Under the pieces are notes generated by a model that did no database searches, was not told the origin of the DNA, and was given only the letters and a program-made list of their open reading frames with translations. A DNA stretch of 64,000 nt from Piezodorus guildinii. Taxonomy: Eukaryota; Arthropoda; Insecta; Hemiptera; Pentatomidae. The stretch covers positions 2,036,280 to 2,100,279 of the forward strand of contig CM041297.1 of assembly GCA_023052935.1 (NCBI GenBank), given 5' to 3'. The position numbers were made by a program, and so were the translations under genes. Positions 32,201 to 45,700 of the stretch are shown in pieces (position 1 is the first letter of the stretch; each line of letters starts with the position of its first letter).

Positions 32201-35200
32201 GTGTATGTAGGTTTCGTGGGTAACGAGATGTACATACATACTCAGACACCTGCTATTACTATCAACTCACCTGAGTGTAAGCCTGTTCGGGGTTGAATCC
32301 CTTGAAGAAGATGCTGTCTCCCCTGGCGAAGACTGGCCTGGCGGTCGTCCTGTAGACCTTGCCTCCCATGATGGCTCCGTGGATGGTGTGGGTGGAGTAG
32401 AAGGTGTTGCTGTTGGCTACGTCGTGGCAGGACTCGATCATCGGGATCCAGGAGTTGCCGACCTGGGGCATGAAGAAGATCGGTTAGATATAGCATTCGA
32501 TCGCGTCCATCGAACGGTTAGATTGAAAGGCATTAGACCAAAAAATCTACTTCTTCTTTCGATGAAAACGGAAATAGATAACAATGAATATGAATAGTTG
32601 GGAGAATCGGGATGATAATAATCATATCTGTCACCATATCTATCACCGTCATATCTCTTACCAATCTGTTGGCGCCACTCCAGCTACACAGAGATTGTGT
32701 AAGTAACTCCGATGTCGCGGGAGTGGCGACATCTGAAACGTTGATTTCCAAAAGGCACTTAATCCATTCTAGGAAATTTTACAGGAGGAGCGAAAATCAC
32801 TCTTTACTATATTATTACACTAGCTAATTTGATTTCTTTCTCATTAAAATCTAGATTTCCGATCTAAATTTCCTAAGTAAAAACTTTTTTAGGCGCGTTA
32901 TGCGATTTTCGGTAGGGATAAAACCTTTGATTTCGTTTCCATAGTAACGTCACCAACATGCTCTAAACTGGCGCATGCGCTCTGTGTATACCAGTCTATC
33001 AGGGATAGGACAACGATGTCGCTGTCTGTGAACGTTATCGATAACACCGGTGTAATATCGGCACAAAAATATCGATGATTATAATACTTTATTTTAGTAT
33101 TTAGTTGAATTAAAATCAGTTGCAAATGAATGAGCGAAGACATGGTAGATAAACTATTTCTTAGAACTTACCTCTTACTGTATATAAAGTTAATATAATG
33201 GATATCTTAATTCTTTGATTCTAAAATATCGATATTTGTAAATATTACTAAAACATTAGTTTGCATGAAAACATTCAAACGCACGAAGCAAATTCATGAT
33301 GAACTTACTATCAATATTTAAATCGAAGTAAAACGAAATCGAAAGGAATATCTTGATCATTTAAGCATAGACATTTAAAAATTAAATTAAATTTTTTAAT
33401 ATAAATTTCAATTAAGTTATTTCATAGAGAATTAAATTTCTTAGAAAACGAAAAAATAATCAATAAAATCGTTTAAGAAATAGCAGAGATATAGCTTTTT
33501 GAAATTAGCAGTGAAAATAGACCATTTTTCTTTGAATTATTTATTGCTTTTTTAATTAGTTAATTGCCTATTAACAGCTATATAAACAGTTATACCCTAA
33601 TATAAGCTATTTGGAAATAATAAACCATTGTGTAATAATTTGAAGTTTTTTTTTTTTAAATTATCTTGATAGTCAAGCATAATTTTGAAAATAATTTCAC
33701 TTATTAAATTCTAGTAAACTATTTTTTCCATTCTGTTACTTATTGACATCCGTGATACTCACATCAAAACCAAGCTCAACGATGATACCCTTTCCTCCTG
33801 CGCACTTCTTCTGGGTGGGCCTGGTGGTGGATCCTGCCCTGGAGCTACAGTCGAGATCCAAGGAGTTGAAGACCGAGCCGTCGATGGCCAGCTTGGTACC
33901 GCTGCGGCAAGATGCGCCTGAGAACTCGGTATTAGTCGCTGCGATGTGGTTCTTCTTACCAGGGCAAGAGACCACGATTTGCTATAGAAAAAAAAAATTA
34001 AATTACAAAAATAATTAAGAACAGATTTAGCCTACTTTGCACCCTTTAAAAACTTATATAGCTATCTGCAAGTTTCGAACCCGCAATCTTGGGCAGAAAT
34101 GGCTACTATGTTAAACCTCTAGATATATAAAATGCTAGGACGAATATTGGATCCCGTTAAAATCTTAATCCCCGCGACAGTTTTTAATAATGTTTTCACT
34201 ATCGTTTATCTATATACACGCTTGTAATTCCGTAATTTTCGAAGATTTTATATAAAAGAGAAAAATTTATATAGATGAGGAAGATGGTTGGGGGTGCGGT
34301 CATAAATTAGAAACACACATTTAAAATAAGTGCTATTTTAATTATGTACCGACGTTTCGGCCTACAATGTGGGCCTTCATCAGGGCTAAAAGAAACAAGA
34401 TAACAACCAATGTAATTATAGACTTAATAATGCGTTAGGTATATAATAATAATATGACAGTAATAAAATATGGGTGTAGAAGGAAATATGGCTGAGAAGG
34501 CGTCAGTCAACAACAATGATTGACTGACGCCTTCTCAGCCCACACAACCACCCTGAAGAAGGCCTATAATTTAGGCCGAAACATCGGCACCAATAAATTA
34601 AGTTTACGCTTAATTGTGTGTTAAATTGACTGCACCCTCAACCAACTTCTCTCATATATACACACAGTCAATCATTGTCACTTCATGTTAATATTTAAAA
34701 TTTTAATTGTTCACATATTTTTCCCTTGTCATTTATTCATTTGCTTAGTCTCTCTTTATATATTCTCATTACAATATTATCATCTCAATTATGTTTACTT
34801 CCATACTTTATAACTGTCATATTAATTTTGTTTATTTTCATATTTTATAACTGTCACCTTATTTCCATACTTCATAATTGTCTTCTTATTATCATTTTAC
34901 ATTTAATTTTATTTATGTTCCTATAATTTATTACTGTCATATTATTGTTATAATAAAATAGCACTTATTTTAAATGTGTGTTTCTAATTTATGACCGCAC
35001 CCCCAACCATCTTCCTCATCTAATTTCTCAACGGTCAACAAAACTCCATCATCAAAAATTTATATAGAGTTTTAGAATCAGTAAAGTGCGATGAAGAAGA
35101 AAAAAAAATCAATTCACCAATTAGAAGAGATGTAATTCCCACAAAACTCGGTTATTATTGAAGATAGAAAAATATATAAAATATTTTCGAGATATTCGTC

Positions 35201-38200
35201 ACCACGATGAACAAAGAAAAAAAAAATCTTATATGGTCAAGCCACGATTGAGAAGGGATGTGATCCCCTTATAACTCGGTTAGTATTGATGATAAAGAAA
35301 AAATTTAAGGTGTTCTGGAATCAGGAAATTTTATTTGAATAAAAGGGAAATAGTAAAGAAGTCTTTTGGTTTATTATTTTAAATAGTTACTTTAACGATA
35401 TTTTTTCGAACAAAAAAAAAAATTACAACCCCTCAAAATGTGAATATATATATATCCAAAAGAATCACTGAAATCGGTTTAGAAATAGCAGAGATATGAA
35501 AGTGGTGATAGGCCATTTTCTTTTGAATTATTTATTGATTTTCATATTAGTTAATTTATTATAAACATTATACCCTAATATAGGTTTTGAAAATAATTAA
35601 CCATTGTGTAATAATTTGCACATTACTATCGATTGCTAGTGTATATGTATAAGGGGAGCCCATGGCTTAGGTGCTAGCGCGCTAGTCTCTCATGCTACAG
35701 GTTGTGAGTTCGAATCCCTATCCCGACGGGGCTTTTATAAAGATTCACTCACTTCAATTAAATGGGGATTCATCCACAGCCTCTCCCCCGGGTATGTGTG
35801 ACCCGTCAGCCAAATGGTGGCCACTCACAAAATTAGGCGTAGGTAGTGATGACCCTACACTACAAAATGCATCTAGAAACGCGAGTGTAATCTTCCAGGA
35901 AATTACACCGCGAGGCCCAGGGCCTACAAGGCGTGTCGCGCCACTGGAGGAACAAGAAGAAAGTAATAATTTGCAGCGTTTTTATGGCAATGAATTTGAT
36001 GCAATTGAATATTTTCGTGTTTGTCCACTTATTTATATCATAAACTTAATGAAATAAATAAATTAAAAAAAATATAATAAAATGTTTCTTAGGTCATTGA
36101 TAGTAGTTTTAACTACTACTAGAACAAAAATCTGTAATTACGTCGAATTTCAAGCGTTTTGCTATCAGAGACAAATAACATTGTGAAGTTACATGAAGTG
36201 GGTCGATTTTCATGGAAAACAGTGATCACAGATTTGAACATTAATATTGTAATTCATTTTACGAAAGTATTTAATGTGCTTTTCTTTAATGTTTAATACA
36301 TAATACATTTTTTTGTAATAAATCATTTTTCAAAAACGTAATGTTTAATTTCGGATACATTTTTTTAATTGAGTTATGCGATTTCTATGGCCAGAACTGT
36401 GTATCTCTATTTGTATAAAATGAAATCGCGATTTTTGGTTCCTGCGAAATCCTTAGCCACGCGACGAATTTTGATATGGTTTTTACTACCATTTAAGATA
36501 TTCTTTTCTAAAGGTTTTTAAGTTTGTTTGTTTATTTACTTAACGTCACTTTATGCTACTATGGCTAATCGGACGATGCTACAGTGGGAGTCCTAAATTT
36601 TGCCTAACCAAGTTTAATTAGGAATGACTCCCATTCAAATATCCTAGGGCAACATGCGGGATTGAATCGGTGACTATGGGCATAGAAGGCTGTTATGCTA
36701 GCCACTATGCTACAATTGACAACAGGTTTGTAAGTTAAATACATTTTAATTTTTTTTTTTTTTTTTTGCAATGCAAAAAAAGGTTTTCCGTAATCAAATG
36801 TTCAAACAAGTATTTCTGAATTATGAGTAGTAATATAAACTTATAATATACCGTTGGAAAGCGAATGATTTCATTAAAGTTCATATGGAAACAGAAAGTT
36901 GCAAGAAACTTATGATATAATCTTATGAACATATGGTATTTTTTATGTTGTATTGAGGGAGGTTATGATGATTCATTCTTGCCATCGTACGGTATTCTAC
37001 AAGTTCCATAAAGTACTCAAGATTTACAAAAAAAAATCACGTTCTAAATCGTACGTATGTTAAAATTAATATAAATTTATTATAAATCCATAAACTGACA
37101 TTGTTAATAATTACTTATAATTTTGGATCATATCATGAAAACAGGTGTTAAGTTGTAAATTAAATGGCTTTTCCATGCAGGCGTTAAATGTATTTATATT
37201 TGAGAAAACTATACGCTCGAGATGTTATAGCAACTTCTTTATCAAAATCAGCTAGCCAGAGGAGCCACTTTATACTATGCATTTTGCACTTATTTACAGT
37301 TTTCTCAAAAACAGCTCTAAAGATTTTGATTAACCTCGCGATATCGATTTAAAATTTAATTGGCTTTAACATCATGTTGGTTTCATTCTGATTGAAATAG
37401 TCTGACAGGGCTTAAATGCCGATATTTAAATTTTCTTCCTCTAAACTACATTTTATTTTGTACATTCCAAAACAATAACCATATCATCTTAATGACGTTG
37501 ATAAAGAACGGCTTAATATATACGTTGGACGAATTTTATGACCAACTTAAGGATAAAAGATCAAAAAAATCTATTTTTTATTGTATGTTTTTACTTTCAC
37601 TTACTATATATAGTAAGGGGAAGTATTGCGATCGTGAAAATTTTCGAATTCCAGTTTTCAACGGAAATACACGTTTTAGGGTCCCCTGAGTCCAAATAAC
37701 CAAGTCCCGTAAAAAGGTCTGTGTGTGGTAACTCCCGGGCGGAAACGGTAAGTCCTATGAAACTGAAATTTCATATTTAAGACAACTATACGCCCGAGAC
37801 GTGACAAAACTTTTTTCATCAAAATGAGCTTACCAGAAGAGGCACTTTATATCATGCATTTTGCACCTTTTTTCGATTTTCTCAAAAACGGTTCCGACGA
37901 TTTTGATTAAACTCACTATATCGATGTAAAATTTAATGGGCTTTCATATCATTTAGATTTCATTCGGATAAAAATGGTCTGACAAGACTTAAATTCCATA
38001 TTTTAAATTTTCTTCCCCTAAAGTACCTTTAATTTAGTGTATTCAATAATAATAACTAGATTATCTTGTTAACGCTGATAATAAACAGGTAAATATATAA
38101 ATTGAATAAATTCGATACCCAACTAAAGGAGAAAACAGAAAAAAATATTTTTTAATGCAATTTTTCGTTTTTGAACATAAGAGCAGTAATGTACATTTAT

Positions 38201-39691
38201 GATATACCGTTGGAAAGCTAAAGATTTTAGAAAAAATATCATCTCATACACAAGCTTTTAGAAGTTAATAGAGAGTGATGAGAAGAAGATAAAACTAACT
38301 GATTATTTTAGATAATAATATAATAGATTTTTTAATAAAACACATGTTTCTATATAAATTCAATTTGATTAATTCCTTAATAGTTTCACGTATTTTTATC
38401 TCTAACTGTATTTGAAAATTCTTTCATTGATTTTGAAAATGGAGGTAAGTGAAAGTCGTGTGTTGCCCGCACCAGATTTTTTTGTTTTATTTTTATAATA
38501 AGAACAGTAATATAGACGTATAATATACCGTTGGAAAGAGAAAGATTTTATAAAAAATATTATCTCATACAAAAAGTTGTAAAAGGTAATATAAAGTGAC
38601 GAATAGTGAATAAAATTATTACTGATTAACAATTTATTATAGTTACATTATTTAATCTAAATCATATACGAACGCCGTTTTAAAAGTACAGATACCTTCA
38701 AGTACCTAGGTTCTGTTATTACTTATGATAATAATACGAAAGATGAAGTTAATGCGAGGCTGTCTGCTGGTAACAAGTGCCTTTTCGCCCTACAAACAAT
38801 ACTAAAGTTCAAAAATATTTCAAGAGATGCCAAGGTGATGATATATGAAACAATACTGAGACCCACAGTAACTTATGGCAGCGAATCCTGGGTATTAACA
38901 AAGGAAAGCGAGAGGAGGCTCAATGTTTGGGAGAGGAAAATACTTATAAGGAAGATATTTGGGCCAATTAAAGAAAATGACTCTTGGCGAATAAGAAAGA
39001 ATAGTGAGCTCCGAACAATGTATGGGAAACCAGACCTGGTATCATTTGTGAAAAAACCCGCCTAAGATGGCTCGGACATGTAGAAAGGATGCCAGAAACT
39101 AGGATTCCAAGACTTCGAAAAATTGGAGGAAAAAGACACAGAGGAAGGCCAAGAGTGAGATGGTTGGACGACGTCGAGGAGGACCTAAAATTGCTTGGAG
39201 TGAGGAGATGGAGGGCTAGAGCGAAGGACAGGGACGACTGCTCTTGAAGTTCTTGAGGAGGCCCGGGTCCTTGTTGGAACGTAGCGCCCGCAGTTAGTAT
39301 ATGTTTTCAAAGAAAAGGAAATCACGTTTTATTAAAATCAACTTCAAATATAAGTATATTTAATAGTTTTTGTTATTGTATATTTATTTAACGTCACTTT
39401 ATGCTATTTTGGGAGCGACGTGGTCTAGTGGATAGAGCGCTAGCCTGCTGTGCTCCGGGTCCTGGGTTCGAATCCCGACTGTGGCAGAATATTATTTATT
39501 CTGTTAATTCAGTCGGGGGGCGAACCTAGGATATGGAGACCTCTATAAAGTGGGTACCCAAATAATTGGGAAAAAACCTGGCGGCTGAGCGCGATTAAGG
39601 CCTAATCACCTCATTGCACTGCCGTTGGCCTAGAAACAGTACAAATCTCTATATGTACTGAGCCCAAGACCCTTCATGGGTTGTAATTGTA

Positions 39692-39732
<41 letters not shown>

Positions 39733-42643
39733 CTATTTTGGCTAATCTGACGATGCTACAGTGGGAGTCCTAAATTTTGCCTACCCAGGTTTTATTAGGA
39801 TAGGGATCTTTGGGAAGGACGGCATAATTAAGGATTTTTACTCCCATTAAAAAATCCTAAGACCACCTGCGGGTATAATAGTTTTTAAATTGATTTCAAC
39901 AGTCAAAATAAGTGAAAGTCGTGTGTTGCCCGCACCAGATTTTTTTAAAAACATAAATGACACCACATTTAAATTATACCCGTCGGCATTAATTAATTTT
40001 ATTTAAATCCTCTCTTAAGTAAATTATAGTCTTGGAAGCGTTCAGTAACACATGCTAATTAACATAGCAATTGGTTGTTTGGTTGTTTAGTTACGTAGGT
40101 TTCATAAAAGACGCGTGTTGTTTGTTATTTAGTGACGATGAATAGGAAAAAAAAATGTTTGTCAACAACAATTTAGATAATGGCAATCACATATTCATAA
40201 CTGTGTTTAAAAGACTGTTCAAACATTTTAGAATTTATTTATAGTACTTAATTAATACAAATTAGTATGTGAACCAGCTCGCTTGTCGAAATGTATTATT
40301 TAAAATTATTCAGTGAGTTAAGGGAAAAAATGTCTGTCAAGTTGAATAGTATAGTTTACCTATCATTGGTTTGGGTTGCATACAATATAATAAAATATTG
40401 AGTAGTGTATTGAAGAATGTAACCTGTACGATACTGTATGGTGGCAATACTGAATTACAACATTACATACAACATATGTTGATAATTTCATGCACTTAAG
40501 ACAACTTTCTATTTGGTTGTACGATTTATTTTATAGCATATTAAGTTTTCTAAAACCTTGCGATTTCCAACAGTATATTAAACATCTAATACTACCCATA
40601 TATCGGGAATACTTGTTAGTTGACTTGGTACCACAAAATGTATTCTTCCTTTACAAAGAAAAAAATAAATGACAGCGGAAAACCGTATCAAAATCCGTTG
40701 CGTAGTTTAGAGAAGTTCTCGAAAACCAAAAATCGTGATATCTTTTTGTATATGAAAGAGGGAAGATAAATAAAATATAATTTTAAAAAATTATATCTAA
40801 TTAAATCTAATTAAAATTATTAGTCTAATCTAAATTTTTTTTTACGAAACAAAAAAAAATTAACCGTATTTAAAATTCAATTGGAAAGTACACATTACTA
40901 AATATTAGACAATATATTTTTTTTTGACACTCACTGTGACTTATATAAATTGAAATTAGATGAATGTAACAAAAATTATCTATAAGTCATTATTGCACTT
41001 AATATCATAATAATAATAATAGGCTTACCGAACCCGAAGGTTCGATGCCGATACCACCAAACTTCGCCTGCACAGACTCGTCCAATGTTCATTCAGTCTC
41101 CGCGATGCTATCAACTCAATTATGTTCACAGGGTACAAACTCCGCAATTCCGCGTTGTGCAACCTTCTAAACTCCCCAGTGGCCTCATCTCTCTTCGGAC
41201 CAAATATTTTACGCAGTACCTTATTCTCGAAAACCTTAAGTTAAGCCGTTGTTCATCCTTCAAAGTAAGCGGCCACGTTTCGCATCCGTAAAGAACCGTT
41301 GGAAGAATAATAGTTTTATAAATTCTAACCTTTAAGTTTTTAGACAGAAGCCGCGAACTAAGTAATTTAGCAACTGAATAATAATACGCATTTCCCATAT
41401 TTAACCGGGACTTTATTTCTTCCTGGATTTCATTTTTTCTTGTTATCATTGAACCTAAATACTTGAATTTCTCTACGTGTTCAAAAGTATGCCCTGAAAT
41501 ATTAATATCATCAAGATCGCCACCATTTCTGCAACTAATCATATATTTCGTCTTATCGGTATTTAATTCGAGACCTATTTGTTTACCGGTTTTTATTAAC
41601 AAACTTGTATTTAGTTGTATAGTTTCAGTGTCTTCACCTAGTAGTACCAAATCATCGGCATTATAATTACTAATTATAATTACTTAATATCATACTTGTG
41701 AAAAATAATAATATTTGTGAACTATTAATTAATTTGAAATGTTGATTAGTACTTGATGTTATTGTTATAAAATAATTTTTAGATTATTATTGTACCTGGA
41801 CAAACGTCTCACATGGAACCCACATACAAGACTGAAACGACAAGAAACTGCTCGACGTTTTCGACTACTTCAACACTTACTGGACAAACGCTCTAACCTT
41901 CCACTTAACTACAAAAGACTCATCTACATGACTATGATAAGACCGATATGGACTTACGGAGTAGAGCTTTAGGGCTCTACTAAACCATCGAATTCTTCCC
42001 GTATCCAACCCTATAATCCAAAATCCTCAATGCTCCTTACTTTATCACGAATACACTAATCCATAAAGACCTTAATGTTCCGTATTTTGCTGATTTGGCC
42101 CGATCTAGATATCATTCCTTTCATGACGAACTCCATTTCCACCCTAATCCTCTAGTCTCAATCCTCTCTTCCTCTTCAATTCCAGACAATCCTCCGAGGT
42201 GTCTGAAAAGGAGATGGCCCCGAGACCTTCTTGTTTAGAACATGTTTAGAGTGCTTCCATTGGGAAGCTTCTCTACATTTGTTTCATGCCTTTTTACATT
42301 TCATTCCAATATAATTGATGTATTACATTATACAGTTGTAAATTCCAATAAATAAATTTAAAAAAAGATTATTATTTGTCTGTCGTAGAAAAATAGGTTT
42401 GTCTGCAGAAGTCGAAGTTGACGATGAAGTTTCATTGAATTTATAATAAAGTTTTCATATAGATAATTCTTATATATAAGATATACACCTTTTTTCTAGA
42501 TATATTCTACGTATCTTTAAATTAAGGCAAATTGATGAAATAAATACGTGCAATGAAAGAAATATATGCCTGTGATAAGAAATATAAATGACTAACATCT
42601 CCAAAAATTTCTCTTACTGTTTCTAGTATCTTTTATCGTGTTT

Positions 42644-42702
<59 letters not shown>

Positions 42703-45700
42703 CTATATCTATTATTCTCTTTGCAGATTGTAATATTTGTTTATATAGTTCATGTAATATTTATTTTTAAATAAATAAAAACGATAGTCAGGTATTTTTT
42801 CATGAAATTTTTTGTCAGAACAGAGTTTTTTGTTATTTTATAGTCTATGATAATAAGGAGTTTCAACCCCGGATTAAAAACTTAAAAGTATTTTGATAAT
42901 GACTAAGTATAGGATAATAATTTTTTATACTTAGATTATTCTTAAATACATGTTACCTTAGAAACTCAATGTAATCCTTTACAAACATTTTAACTCGAAC
43001 TGTATTTAAAAGTTCTTAAATTGATTATTAAAAATGAAAGTCGTGTGTTGCGGTCATAACATGTTAAAAATATATATTTATTTATTAAATTTAATTGTAT
43101 GAATCATAGGCCATTTTATGATGATATTGCCTCGAAACCTGGCCAATGTATGATTATTTATATATAATAAAGAAAACATTTTTAAGTGAGTGTTTTTCAC
43201 TATCGAATATTCAATATATTTAAGAAAGGATGCATGCACAACGCTGTGCACGGTTTGACCTATTTAGAATCGTATGAGATGCCATAAAAGAATATTTCGA
43301 TATCTGCTTGTGATAAAGCTTGAAGTATGGTATGCCGTGAGATGTGGCAGTTTGCTTCCGTAATGAACAATTCTCATATCCAACATTTCGTGTTATGAGT
43401 CTCTTAGGTGAAAATATTTAAACAAATATGGTGAAATATAAATAATTATTAAAATAGTTAGCTTAAGAATTAATTTATCAAATTTTCAAAAGGCATATTA
43501 AATGTTTCTTGATCAAAAGTTAATGTTTTTTGTTAGAGAAGATATATATACCCTGGTTTTGCAGATTCTTAATGGATCAACCCAATCTTTAGAAGTAACA
43601 GTAATTGTTTCTTCCTTAGATTGAAATTCCATATATTCCAGTACTAGTTAGGACGAGGATACATAAGCGAAATACAGTGTGTATGGAGAAGTTGCAGAAC
43701 GCATCGGAATAACCCTCCTGTGGAATTCTCTACCAACCCGTATTCACCATGGTGCTTCTTTATCCTCATTCAAATCCCAACTTTTCCAATAGCTTCTGTA
43801 ATCTCAAACGTACGATCAGCAATTGTGATATTTCAATTCCAGACATCTAACATCGAATGTATGAAAAAAATAACTGCATACCACCAAAATTTTAAATTTG
43901 CTTTCAAAATATTTATTTTTAATTTTGTTGAACATAAAAGATTTTTTTTTCAGAATACAATTTTTTTATTTTTTTATGATTTTTGTTATAAAATATATCT
44001 CCTTATTTCAACATTGTAAATAATAAGGAATTATCTTTCTTTGGTCTGTTGGCCTGACATATTATATAGTTCAACTGTACATAACTGTTATTCTTAAGGG
44101 ATCCAGTCCTAGAATAACTTTTTTTTTCTATTCAATTCTATCAAAAGAAATAAGATCCCATACTTAAAACATAATTAATGTTAGTAAATCAATCTGGTGT
44201 CGGCCAAATATAATATTGAATTTTTTCGACTGAAAATATAGTGATCTGTTCCTGATTAGTACAGGTGCAATTTGAATATGGTTTCATTCAAGTTTTCCAA
44301 AGTTCTGCAAAGTGCAATTATCGAGAAAATATTAACGTTAATTCATTTTTTTTTTTTTTTTTTTTTTTTTTAATCATCGCCAGAAATGAGAAACATAAAT
44401 TTAAATTAAATGAGGAAAACTGGCAAAAAGTAACTTTGGATGTGGCTTTTGAATGCTTTGAGGTCAAACACCGAATAGGCAACCGGTCTTCATCAGCAAG
44501 ACTTAAAAAAACGTCTCTGTACTTCATAAGGATAAGTAATTATATGCCCCAAAACGCCGCTAACTCCTAAACCTCGCGACTGATTTTAATACGGGTTTCT
44601 TTGCCTTTTCGGATATACTTTTCTGAAGAAATATAAGAAAAATACATAGCAATTAAGTTGTTCTTAACTACAATCAAGATTTTTCTTATCCTGTAACATC
44701 AGAATAAAATGGTCCAACAATTTTTTTTTAGACATACCAAGCGCCACATCCCAGTTTGCTTCAGTGCTAATCAAGGGTTGGTCGCTAGTTATTAATGTTA
44801 TCTATTGCTAGTTTTATAGATAGTATATTTACCTCTCCTTCCCTCAGGGCGATGACTCCTCTTGTTCCTTCCATTTCCGGAAGGACGAGGTCGAGAGAAC
44901 CGGAAGCTGTCTTCTGGAGGAAGAGAGGTTCATTTTTCTTCGGCAGGTCATTATTCAAGTCCAGAATACATGCGCCTCCTGTAAGTGAGAAAATATAATG
45001 TATTCGGCTGTAAAATAAGGTCGTTTTTCAATATTTCATTTTATATTATATGTGTTTATAAAATCATGTTTACTTGGTCAATTTGCGTTGCATGCATCGG
45101 ATTCAGGTGAGATTCCTTATCTTTAAGTGGTATTTTGGCAAAATAGCAGAGAAAAAAATTTCATTTTCGTCATTTAAGGATTTTTTATTTTAGAAAAGGG
45201 AAATCCGTTGTACAGTTGGTTAACAAAATTTGCAGTATATATGATGATGATGCTATGGATACACAAAGCGCTCGGGTCGTCCTACAACTGTTGATGATAA
45301 CCAAATTCAAGCATTGGACAACCCTCACTCTATGACAAGGGATGTCGCAGAATATAATTGATGACAAATACTTAAAAACGCAACGAATTTTTTTATAACT
45401 ACATAGTTTCTTGGTTTATTTTGTTTATTAATAAACCTTTGCAATCGAGCGGAAAAAATAATAAAACTATGACCTAACATAAAACTTTTTCGAGGCGCGC
45501 ATGTTCAATTTATTGAATAAAAAAAAAAATGGTTTGTCCTAGTTTTGCCGTTCTTCGAAGGGGACTTAGAAGGTGGAGCCGGCCTGTGCGATATCAGATA
45601 CTCCTCAAAGATCCCTTTAATGATCATTACCGGTCGAGCACGCATAAACGCTTATCAGCTGCAATCGATCATAATCCTTTTGAAAAATTCAGGTGCGAGC

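Noticed and set aside
34553..34582. Functional hammerhead ribozyme on the plus strand
   Set aside because: The core reads CTGAAGA instead of CTGATGA; kept only as a decayed motif.
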